Assembly (NCBI GenBank): GCA_009379825.1
Contig: WHTA01000038.1
Coordinates: 1 to 49,684 of the forward strand
Length of the DNA stretch: 49,684 nucleotides
Direction: 5' to 3'
Source of the DNA: Streptosporangiales bacterium
GTDB lineage: Bacteria > Actinomycetota > Actinomycetes > Streptosporangiales > WHST01
A program made the position numbers and the translations under genes. Of this stretch, positions 17,537 to 24,509 are shown one piece after another. Below the pieces are notes generated by a model. The model ran no database searches. It had not been told where the DNA came from and was given only the letters and a program-made list of their open reading frames with translations. Each line of letters opens with the position of its first letter. Position 1 is the first letter of the stretch.

Positions 17537-18379
17537 TCACTGTGCCTCGCTGCGCTCTTCCGTCGTGGGCGTCGCGCGCGCCTTCCGCTTGCCGAACACC
17601 CGGTGTCGCTGCACGAACGGGAACCGATAGCGGAACCTGGACGGCAGGGCGACGAGGATGAGGTACACGACGAAGAACGTCACCATCTTGTCCGCCGGGT
17701 CGGACAGGAACCCCTGCAACGTGGAGGCGCCGAGCAGGCTGGCACCGTACGCGAGGAACGCCGCGGTGATGGCCGAACGCCCCGCCGAGACGTCCACCGC
17801 GCCGAAGACGAACGCGGAGATCGGCGCGGAGATGATCGCCGACACGACGCCGACGAGCAACCCGACCAGCGGCGGCCACCACGGCCGCCGGAACGCACCG
17901 AGCCGCGCGAACAGGCCGGCGAGCAACCCGATCTCCGCCGCCGTCACGGCGAACGGCATCAGCGGCGGGTTGATGGTCAGGCCCCAGATCACGTTCGAGA
18001 GGGCACCGGTAGCTGCGCCGGCCGCCGGCCCGGCGAGCACGCCGACCGCCACCGTCCCGATGGAGTCGAGGTACAGCGGGCCGCCCAACACGGTGTTGAC
18101 CTGACCGACCACGATGTTGATGGCGATCCCGACGGGAATGAGCGCAAGCGTCATGGTGGTGAGGTTGCGCATCGCGCCGGAGATGATGAGCGCCGAACCG
18201 ATCAGGTAGCCGCCGAGCGCGATCAGCGAGCCTGGACCTGCACCTGCGCCCTCACCGGCCTCGGCCGGCCGCGCGAGCACGAGGTACACGTACGTGGCTA
18301 CGATGACCAGCGCCCCGAGAACCAGCAACAGCACCTGGCTGACCGTCCGCGACTGTTGCGGCTGCACCTGCTGCGCCAT
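17537..18379 (-). CDS. ECF transporter S component (substrate-specific)
   Basis: 280 residues and strongly hydrophobic. Segments such as VLLLVLGALVIVATYVYLV, LIALGGYLIGSALIISG, IPVGIAINIVVGQVNTVLG and GTVAVGVLAGPAAGAATGAL match S proteins of dedicated ECF importers. GPAAGAATGALSNVIWGLTI resembles the fold signature shared by these vitamin-binding subunits. The ATG at 18379 has GGGAG nine bases upstream. It heads the S-T-AA-nucleoside hydrolase operon. The ligand cannot be read from sequence; the hydrolase suggests a nucleoside, nucleobase or deazapurine. A 10-bp perfect hairpin lies about 40 bases before the start. Confidence 0.85.
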   Translation of the reverse strand: MAQQVQPQQSRTVSQVLLLVLGALVIVATYVYLVLARPAEAGEGAGAGPGSLIALGGYLIGSALIISGAMRNLTTMTLALIPVGIAINIVVGQVNTVLGGPLYLDSIGTVAVGVLAGPAAGAATGALSNVIWGLTINPPLMPFAVTAAEIGLLAGLFARLGAFRRPWWPPLVGLLVGVVSAIISAPISAFVFGAVDVSAGRSAITAAFLAYGASLLGASTLQGFLSDPADKMVTFFVVYLILVALPSRFRYRFPFVQRHRVFGKRKARATPTTEERSEAQ

Positions 18380-18418
18380 GCCGATCACTCCCGTCATCAA
18401 CCGGACGCGCGACGGCAA

Positions 18419-18445
18419 CGACCCGTGAACGACGGTCACGGGTCG
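18419..18445 (-). promoter_or_regulatory. Leader hairpin before the ECF operon
   Basis: CGACCCGTGA (18419-18428) and TCACGGGTCG (18436-18445) are perfect 10-bp arms with a 7-base loop, 40 bp upstream of the S gene in its likely mRNA leader. There is no T-run after it, so it is not a classical terminator. It may be an operator or part of a regulatory leader. It did not match any riboswitch known to me. Confidence 0.5.
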
Positions 18446-18601
18446 CCTGTACCCCCGCCGCCAGTCCCGCGAATCGTTCCACCACGCTACTCCGCGACCT
18501 CGGGAAACTCCATTGCCTCGCCCCGATAACACTCCCAGCCGCTGGCGCCCGCAGCCGGGGCCGAACGGCAGTACGGCAGGGCAGAACCGGCGTAAGCTGC
18601 C

Positions 18602-18623
18602 CTCAACCAAGTAGTTGGTTGAG
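18602..18623. promoter_or_regulatory. TetR-type operator, perfect palindrome
   Basis: CTCAACCAA (18602-18610) and TTGGTTGAG (18615-18623) are perfect 9-bp arms around GTAG. The site ends 12 bp before the ATG of the TetR gene and overlaps its ribosome site region (GAGAGG). This supports autoregulation and argues for ATG 18636 over TTG 18615, which lies inside the palindrome. Confidence 0.8.
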
Positions 18624-18635
18624 AGGTCGTCTGCG

Positions 18636-19178
18636 ATGACGACAACCGGCATCTACCGCCGCGATGCGCTGGTCACCGCTGCCCTCGACTGCCTGGCCGA
18701 GAAGGGCTTCAAGGGGTTGCGGCTGCGAGATGTCGCCACCCGCGCGGGCATCGACCACTCGACCCTGCACCACCACTTCGCGACCAAGCGAGATCTCGTC
18801 GACCGGGTCGGGGAGCACGTCGTGCGTCAGTTCTGGCCGACGATGCCGCAGACCGGCCCGCCAGCCGAACGGCTGCACGAACACCTGGCGGCACTCGCCC
18901 GGATGATCCAGGAGCAACCGACCCTGTTCGCCGTGCTGAGCGAGTTCGACCAACGTGCGCACCACGATCCGCAGGTGCGCGCGATGCTGGCGGAGCACGA
19001 ACACGGCTGGCGCACGGTGCTCGGGCAGCTGTTCCGCGCAGGCACCTGGCGCACACGTGTCGATCCGGACGCCGCCGTCGAGCTCGTCATCGCGGCCGTG
19101 AAGGGCGTCAGCCGTAACCCTGACGCAGCCGCTCCGGTGCTCACCCAACTCGAGGCGCTCCTCGCCCGAAGACCGTAG
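18636..19178 (+). CDS. TetR-family transcriptional regulator
   Basis: 180 residues. The N-terminal helix-turn-helix reads RRDALVTAALDCLAEKGFKG, LRLRDVATRAGIDHSTLHHH and FATKRDLVDRVGEHVV. The ligand-binding part is helical, ending in TQLEALLARRP. It sits directly behind a perfect 22-bp palindrome and should repress itself. It is followed after 24 bp by the PAP2-like gene, a possible co-regulated target. The ECF operon starts 220 bp away on the other strand and may or may not be controlled by it. Confidence 0.9.
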   Translation: MTTTGIYRRDALVTAALDCLAEKGFKGLRLRDVATRAGIDHSTLHHHFATKRDLVDRVGEHVVRQFWPTMPQTGPPAERLHEHLAALARMIQEQPTLFAVLSEFDQRAHHDPQVRAMLAEHEHGWRTVLGQLFRAGTWRTRVDPDAAVELVIAAVKGVSRNPDAAAPVLTQLEALLARRP

Positions 19179-19202
19179 CGAGGACCCGCGGGAGGCGATG
19201 TC

Positions 19203-19805
19203 ATGTTGCGACACGACCGACCGACACCCACACTCGCCGTTGCAGCAGCCGCGGCGGCCGCAGTCTTCCTCGGCTGCACGCTGCTCGCGGTCGCTCGGCC
19301 GCGCCGGGGTGTGGACCTCGCCGTCGTCCGCTGGATCGGGCAGCACCAGCAACCCTGGCCGATCACAGCAGCCGACGGTGTCCGACTGGTCGCCGGGCAG
19401 GCTGCCGCTGCTCGCCACGCCCGTTCTCGCGCTGTTCGCCTGGCGGCGGCACTCGGCGCGCCGGGCGTACTGCCTCGTCGGCGCCGTCAGCGGCACGTTG
19501 GTGGTCAGCGTCGCCACCAAGCTGGCCGTCGCCCGGCCACGGCCGGAACCCGCGCTGCTGCGCCTCCCCACCGGGGACACCGAGTGGAGCTTCCCCAGCT
19601 CCAGCGCCGCCGTGGCCGTCACGTTCTGGGGCCTCCTGATACTTGGCTGCCCGCGCCGGCGCGACGGACGATCCAGGTCGCCGGCGTGCTCGCCGGTTAC
19701 GCGCTCGGCACCGCGGCGCTCCTGGTGGCCTCGTACCTCTCGGTGGCGTACGTCAGCGGTCGGCGCGCAGGCCGAGCAGCGGCACCACCGCGCAGCCGGC
19801 GCTGA
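19203..19805 (+). pseudogene. PAP2-type phosphatase, decayed
   Basis: Type 2 phosphatidic acid phosphatase-like membrane protein of about 200 residues. The first part (TPTLAVAAAAAAAVFLGCTL, DLAVVRWIGQHQQPWP) is in one frame, the middle (LPLLATPVLALFAWRRHSAR, KLAVARPRPEP, EWSFPSSSAAVAVTFWGLL) in another, and the end (ARRTIQVAGVLAGYALGTAA, SYLSVAYVS) back in the first, with changes near 19395 and 19640. The KxxxxxxRP motif is kept, but PSGH is PSSS and the last motif lacks its His, so even a repaired protein would lack key catalytic residues. It overlaps the convergent gene at 19753. ATG 19203 has GGAGGCG upstream. Confidence 0.75.
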
Positions 19806-20199
19806 CGAGCACCACGAGCGAAGGCAGGCCGACCTCGACGAACGTCAGGCCGTTGGCCCCAGGCGCGGCGACGGCCAGGCCGAGGAACAGCAACGTCGGC
19901 ATCGTCAGCCAGGCCGCCGCGGCCGCGGTCAGCCGGTAGCCGTACCGACGCCGCCGCACCAGGCCGACGAAGCCCAGCGCGGCGAGGAGCGTCGGCACCA
20001 GCAGCCACAGCAACGGGATGACGGAGAAGATGGCCACGTACCCGTGCGGGTCGCGGTCGGGCGCACTGGACGACACGAGCAGCGCAAGCAACACGCCTTC
20101 GACCGCCAGGAGCACACCCCCGAGCGCCCCCGCGACGGCGAGACTCGCCCACCACAGCGGCGGCCGCTCCGCTCGGCGCGCAGCCCCCAGCTCGTGCAC
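19753..20199 (-). CDS. Small four-helix membrane protein, unknown function
   Basis: 148 residues starting at GTG 20199 (VHELGAARRAERPPLWWASL). Four hydrophobic segments are visible: ASLAVAGALGGVLLAVEGVL, IFSVIPLLWLLVPTLLAALG, AAAAWLTMPTLLFLGLAVAA and VGLPSLVVLVSAGCAVVPLL. It has short charged loops (VRRRRYGYR) and no recognised family motif. Its 3' end overlaps the decayed PAP2 gene by 53 bp on the other strand. It lies 30 bp downstream of the ArsR-like gene on the same strand and may share its transcript. The ribosome site is weak, so the exact start is uncertain. Confidence 0.65.
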   Translation of the reverse strand: MHELGAARRAERPPLWWASLAVAGALGGVLLAVEGVLLALLVSSSAPDRDPHGYVAIFSVIPLLWLLVPTLLAALGFVGLVRRRRYGYRLTAAAAAWLTMPTLLFLGLAVAAPGANGLTFVEVGLPSLVVLVSAGCAVVPLLGLRADR

Positions 20200-20228
20200 A
20201 TTCGGGAGCCTAGCCGGCGGTTGGCCGC

Positions 20229-20924
20229 CTAGGTGGGCGTGACGGCGGCCGTGACGATTGGGCCGAGTAGGGCGTGTAGGGCTTGCTCGCCGTCGGGGGT
20301 GAGGCGGACGGCGCGGCTGGTGCCGATCCGGCGGATCCAGTGCTGGGCGAAGAACGCGCTGCAGAGGTGGGCGCCTGCCGCGCCGGCGAGGTGCGGGCGG
20401 CGCTCGGTCCAGTCGAGGCAGCTGCGGGAGAGCGGGCGGCGACCTGCGACCACCGGGCCGCCGAGATGCTCGGCGATCCACTCCAGCCCGTCCGGCGTGA
20501 CGGCGAGCCTGGCGTCGAGCACGCCGCGGGTCCTGAGGGCCTCGCTGACGGCCACGCCGAGTCGGCCGGCCAGGTGGTCGTAACAGGTGCGGCCGCGGGC
20601 GAGCGCGTCCCGCCTCGACACTGCCTTGAGGCTGCGCAGCACCGCGGGGCGGGGCTCGGTCAGAGCAGCCAGGTCCTCCAGGCAGGCGGCCACGCGCGGC
20701 CCGGCCAGCTCGACGTACCGGCTCCGCCCGCGCCGGTGCTCCGTGCACAGGCCGGCGGCGACGAGCGCGGTCACGTGCTCGCTCGCCGTCGGCAGGGCGA
20801 CGCCGGCTTCCCTCGCCAGCCGGGAGACGGACCACGCCTGGCCGTCCATGAGGGCATTGCAGAACTCGGCGCGCGTGCGGTTGGCCAACACCGACGCGAC
20901 AGCGGAAAGTCCTTCGGCCGTCAT
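20229..20924 (-). CDS. ArsR/winged-helix regulator with C-terminal extension
   Basis: 231 residues, twice the size of a plain ArsR protein. The N-terminal winged helix reads LSAVASVLANRTRAEFCNAL, SVSRLAREAGVALPTASEHV and TALVAAGLCTEHRRGRSRYV. The C-terminal half contains CYDHLAGRLGVAVSEAL and LDWTERRPHLAGAAGAHLC, typical of the longer ArsR-like regulators whose effector is unknown. ATG 20924 is chosen because the upstream GTG (20960) lies inside a palindrome. It is divergent from the P450-like/PEP-mutase fusion, whose expression it probably controls. Confidence 0.85.
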   Translation of the reverse strand: MTAEGLSAVASVLANRTRAEFCNALMDGQAWSVSRLAREAGVALPTASEHVTALVAAGLCTEHRRGRSRYVELAGPRVAACLEDLAALTEPRPAVLRSLKAVSRRDALARGRTCYDHLAGRLGVAVSEALRTRGVLDARLAVTPDGLEWIAEHLGGPVVAGRRPLSRSCLDWTERRPHLAGAAGAHLCSAFFAQHWIRRIGTSRAVRLTPDGEQALHALLGPIVTAAVTPT

Positions 20925-20944
20925 GGGGAGATCGTCCCCCGCGG

Positions 20945-20968
20945 ACGCTTCGGAGTCCACCGAAGCGT
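20945..20968. promoter_or_regulatory. Operator palindrome between ArsR-like gene and fusion gene
   Basis: ACGCTTCGG (20945-20953) and CCGAAGCGT (20960-20968) are perfect 9-bp arms with a 6-bp spacer, midway between two divergent starts at 20924 and 20990. Its position fits autorepression and control of the fusion gene by the ArsR-like protein. Confidence 0.75.
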
Positions 20969-20989
20969 TACCCGCCTACCGTCCAGGGC

Positions 20990-22279
20990 ATGGAGATCCT
21001 GACCGACCCCACCTACACCGTCCCCGCGGTGCCGCAGGCGGACACGGGCGTGGCCTGGCTGCGCGCGAGCGTCCCCAGGTTCGCCGAGGGCGAGCCGCAC
21101 GCCAGGCGCCGCGCGCTCGCGGAGCGGCTGCTCGCCGCGGTCGACCCAGCTGCGCTGCGCCGCCCCGGCGCACCCGTCGCCAACCTCGCCGAGGCGCTCG
21201 GCCTGCCGCGCACCGTGGTGGGTGACGTGGCCGAGGTCGCCTCCTGCTACCAGCCGCACCTGCCGGTCACCACGGCCGCCGACGAGGCGGTCGCCCGGTT
21301 GGTGACCGCGGCCGGCGGCCGCTGGGACGAGCCGACCGCCGTGCGGATCGGACTCCTCGTGCAGGCGTCCGGCCCCACCGACGCGCTGCTCGCCGGCCGG
21401 CGGCCGCCGGTGCCGACCACCCGCCGGGTCGCACCCGACGGCACCGAGCTCGCCGTCGACCTCACCGACCACCCGTTCGGGGCGGGCCGGCACGCCTGTC
21501 CGGCGCAGGCCCACGCCGAGGCGATGGTGGAAGGCGCACGGCTCTTCCACCGCATGCACCAAGGACCCGAGCCGCTGGTGCTGCCGAACGCCTGGGACGT
21601 GGCGTCGGCCGCCGCACTGGTGGCCGCCGGCTTCGGTGCGGTCGCCACGACCAGCCTCGGCGTCGCGGCGGCGCACGGCCTCCCGGACGGGGCAGGCAGG
21701 ACCCGCGCGGAGACCGTGGCGCTCGCCCGGCGGCTGGTGGCGCTACCGGTGCCGGTCACCGTCGACGTCGAGTACGGGCTCGGGGCCGACCCGGCCGAGC
21801 TGGCGGCCGAGCTGTCCGCCCTCGGCGTCGCCGGCATCAACCTCGAGGACGGCCGGCCGGACGGCCTCGCGCTCGCGGCGGACCACGCGCAGCTCGTCGG
21901 CCGGGTGAAGGCGGCCGCGCCCGAGCTGTTCGTCAACGCCCGGGTCGACACCCACTGGCAGGGCATCGACCTGGAGGAGACAAGGCCCCGCGCTGCGCGC
22001 TACGTGGACGCCGGCGCCGACGGCGTCTTCGTGCCCGGGCTCACCGACGAGCCCGAGATCGGCAGGCTCGTCGAGGCCCTGCCGGTGCCGCTCAACCTGC
22101 TGAGCCAGCTGCCGCTCGGCCGGCTGCGGGCGCTCGGCGTCCGCCGGGTGAGCACCGGCTCGCTGCTGTTCCGCGCGGCGCTCAAGGCGACCACCGACGC
22201 CGCCGCGGCGATCCTGGCCAGCGGCCAGGTCACGGACGTGCCCTCGTACGACGAGGTCGCCGGACGTAGCGTGCCCTAG
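20990..22279 (+). CDS. P450-like domain fused to isocitrate lyase/PEP mutase-family enzyme
   Basis: 429 residues. Residues from about 182 form a PEP mutase/isocitrate lyase superfamily barrel: PLVLPNAWDVASAAALVAAG, VATTSLGVAAAHGLPDG, PVTVDVEYGLGADPAELAAE, AGINLEDGRPDG and FVNARVDTHWQG. Homologues usually begin just before LFHRMHQGPEPLVLPN. The first 180 residues look like a cut-down cytochrome P450: a C-helix-like EGEPHARRRALAERLL and the haem-ligand motif HPFGAGRHACPAQAHAEAM with Cys170. The I-helix and ExxR regions are missing or unrecognisable. The frame is open throughout, so it is a fusion or a join by deletion. Activity of the P450 part is doubtful. The gene shares a CTAG stop with the convergent SnoaL-like gene. 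Confidence 0.85.
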   Translation: MEILTDPTYTVPAVPQADTGVAWLRASVPRFAEGEPHARRRALAERLLAAVDPAALRRPGAPVANLAEALGLPRTVVGDVAEVASCYQPHLPVTTAADEAVARLVTAAGGRWDEPTAVRIGLLVQASGPTDALLAGRRPPVPTTRRVAPDGTELAVDLTDHPFGAGRHACPAQAHAEAMVEGARLFHRMHQGPEPLVLPNAWDVASAAALVAAGFGAVATTSLGVAAAHGLPDGAGRTRAETVALARRLVALPVPVTVDVEYGLGADPAELAAELSALGVAGINLEDGRPDGLALAADHAQLVGRVKAAAPELFVNARVDTHWQGIDLEETRPRAARYVDAGADGVFVPGLTDEPEIGRLVEALPVPLNLLSQLPLGRLRALGVRRVSTGSLLFRAALKATTDAAAAILASGQVTDVPSYDEVAGRSVP

Positions 22280-22683
22280 TCGTCGTGCGGGAACGAGTGG
22301 TGCTCGTGCGTGACCTGCCAGCGGCCGTCCACCTTGCGCAGGCCGATGGTCAGCCGGAGCCGGTTCGCCGGTTTCGCGGCGAAGTCGTCCGCCGTGCCGC
22401 AGCGCAGCAGCGCGTGCGCGAACGCCACATCGCTGCCCGCGGTGACGTCCAGGCTCTCGAGGTCGAACGAGGAGCCCTGCGCCTGCCACTCGAAGAACGG
22501 CGGCCAGGTCGCGCGGTACGCGTCGATGCCGCGCACACCCTGGTACGGCGGCGGCACGTCATACATGACGATGTCGTCGGCGTGGTCGGCGAGCACGGTG
22601 ACCAGGTCTCCCGCGTGGACGGCACCCGCCCACCGTTCGATCAGGGTACGGATCTCGCGCTCGTCGTCGGTGCGGCCGGCCAT
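22276..22683 (-). CDS. SnoaL-like/NTF2-fold protein
   Basis: 135 residues of the NTF2-like fold (SnoaL/YybH-type). Typical parts are REIRTLIERWAGAVHAGDL, VLADHADDIVMYDVPPPYQG, RATWPPFFEW and DVAFAHALLRCGTADDF, ending in GLRKVDGRWQVTHEHHSFPHD. Members are small cytosolic proteins that act as isomerases, cyclases or unknown-ligand binders. HSxP near the end is common in the family. It lies 13 bp downstream of the PPOX-like gene and is probably co-transcribed. Its stop overlaps the convergent fusion gene stop. Confidence 0.85.
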   Translation of the reverse strand: MAGRTDDEREIRTLIERWAGAVHAGDLVTVLADHADDIVMYDVPPPYQGVRGIDAYRATWPPFFEWQAQGSSFDLESLDVTAGSDVAFAHALLRCGTADDFAAKPANRLRLTIGLRKVDGRWQVTHEHHSFPHDD

Positions 22684-22696
22684 GGCGTCTCCCGTT

Positions 22697-23100
22697 CTAC
22701 CCGTGGACCGTGCGGGGCATGTCGTACCACTGGTCGCCGGCCGGCTCGCCGGCGAGGTTCCAGCTCCACGAGACGGTCGGCGTGATCCGAGCGTAGAACC
22801 CGGGACCGACCATGCCCACCCGTTCCACCGGCGGCTGCGCGCGGCCGTAGATCCGGATGCCCCGCACGACGAACGGGTCGAACGAGACCAGGTCGTCGAT
22901 CACGAGGGCGACCAGCTCGTTGCCGGCGGCGATGTTGCGGAACTTCCTGGTGCGCAGCACCCGGAGCCGCCGACCCAGAAGTCCGCGCCGTCGAACTCCA
23001 ACGCGACCGGCACCGCGTCCGGCTGCCCGTCGGCCTGGGTGGCGATCCGCGCGAGCGGCTGCGACCGCAGGTACGCCACCTCGGCATCGGTGAATGACAC
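22697..23100 (-). pseudogene. PPOX-class F420-dependent oxidoreductase-like gene, frameshifted
   Basis: Split-barrel flavin- or F420-binding protein of about 134 residues if repaired. The first part, VSFTDAEVAYLRSQPLARIA and QADGQPDAVPVALEFDGADF, is in one frame. The second, LRTRKFRNIAAGNELVALVI, FDPFVVRGIRIYGRAQPP and YARITPTVSWSWNLAGEP, is in another. The change is near 22963, where one missing C explains it. The N terminus is typical of PPOX F420-family enzymes, including the TVSWSW ending. The GTG start at 23100 has GGGGAG five bases upstream. It could be a pseudogene or an error. It is divergent from the MFS-HyuAB operon. Confidence 0.8.
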
Positions 23101-23251
23101 GTGCACTCCCCTCGTCGTTCCGATCTCACCTCTTACCCGAACGGCTCCGGCCGGATCGACAGCCGCGCGGCATACGGTACGATCCTCTTTGAATATTGCT
23201 CGTATACCAACGCCGGGTGCGGGGGTCTGCAGCCTGCGGAGGTCGGTACGC

Positions 23252-24509
23252 ATGACAGAACAACAGGTCACGGCGCAGGATGTCACCGCGAAGGACGCGC
23301 GCAGGGCGTTGGCGGCCGCCGGCATCGGCTGGGGGCTGGACGGCCTCACCTGGACGATGTACGCGTTCGCGCTCACCGCCGTCATGCCCGTGCTGGGCAT
23401 CTCCGAGGGCGCCTCCGGCTGGATCACCGCGGTGAGCATCGGGGCCTCCGCGATCGGCGGTGTCGCCTGTGGCTCGCTCGCCGACCGGTTCGGCCGGGTG
23501 CGGGTGCTGACCTGGGTGATCGTCGGCTACTGCGTCTTCACCGCGCTTCACCGCGACGGCGCAGGACGTCACCCAGTTCGCCATCTGGCGGGTCCTCGAG
23601 GGCTTCGCCTTCGGCGGCGAGTGGGCGGTCGGCGCCGCCCTCATCGCCGAGTACGCGGCGCCGAAGCGCCGCGGCCGGGTGCTCGCGTTCGTACAGAGCT
23701 GTTACGCGATCGGCTGGGCGATCTCCACCGGGCTCTACCTGGTCGTGTTCTCGTTCGCGCCTGAGGACGTCGCCTGGCGGTACCTGTTCCTGGTGGGCGT
23801 CGTGCCGGCCGTCGCCGCGTTCGTCATCAGGCGCACCACCCGCGACCGGGTGCAGGTGACGGCCAAGCGGAAGGAGCCGTTCGGCCAGCTGTTCCAGCGG
23901 CGGAACCTGAAGACCACGCTGCTCGCGACCGGTGTCGGCCTCGGCATCCAGGGCATCTACTACTCGGTGTTCGTCTTCATGCCGCTGTTCCTGCGTACGG
24001 AGCGCGACCTGACGGTCATCGGCACCGCCACCTACACCTGGGTGGTGATCGTCGGCTCGTTCATCGGCTACGTGGCTTCCGGCTTCGTGCACGACGCGCT
24101 CGGCCGCCGACCCACGTTCACGGTGTTCTTCATCGGCTCCGCGGGCGCGATCGCGCTGTTCGTCTTCACGCCCGTCGTGCGCCCTGAGCTGGGGTACCTG
24201 ATCAGCTTCCTGCTCGGCTTCTTCGCGTCCGGCCAGGCCGGCGGCATGGGCGCGTACCTGGCCGAGCTCTTCCCCACCGACGTGCGCGCGAGCGGACAGG
24301 GCTTCGCGTACAACGTCGGCCGCGGCGTCGCCGGTTTCGGACCGTTGACCATCGGGGTCCTGGCGGCAGAGACCGGTTTCGGCCACGCGATCGCGTGGGT
24401 CGGGTTCGTCGCCGCCGCACTCGGCATCGTGACGGTGTGGTCGCTGCCGGAGACCAAGAGCAGGAACATCCTGAAAGACGTCATGCCCGTCGACCAAGGA
24501 AGCAGATGA
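23252..24509 (+). pseudogene. MFS transporter of HyuAB operon, frameshifted
   Basis: About 418 residues if repaired, 12 predicted membrane helices. The N terminus LAAAGIGWGLDGLTWTMYAF and loop GSLADRFGRVRVL are MFS features. After GYCVFTAL the frame is lost near 23548, where one extra T is present; without it the protein runs on as TATAQDVTQFAIWRVLEGF and FGGEWAVGAALIAEY. The C-terminal half is intact, ending KSRNILKDVMPVDQGSR. The stop overlaps the HyuA start by ATGA, so this is the likely importer for the HyuAB substrate. ATG 23252 follows GGAGG. Confidence 0.88.

Noticed and set aside
18380-18600. Possible riboswitch upstream of the ECF S gene
   Set aside because: Only a single 10-bp hairpin is clear; no conserved core of TPP, cobalamin, preQ1 or other known classes was found, so only the hairpin is annotated.
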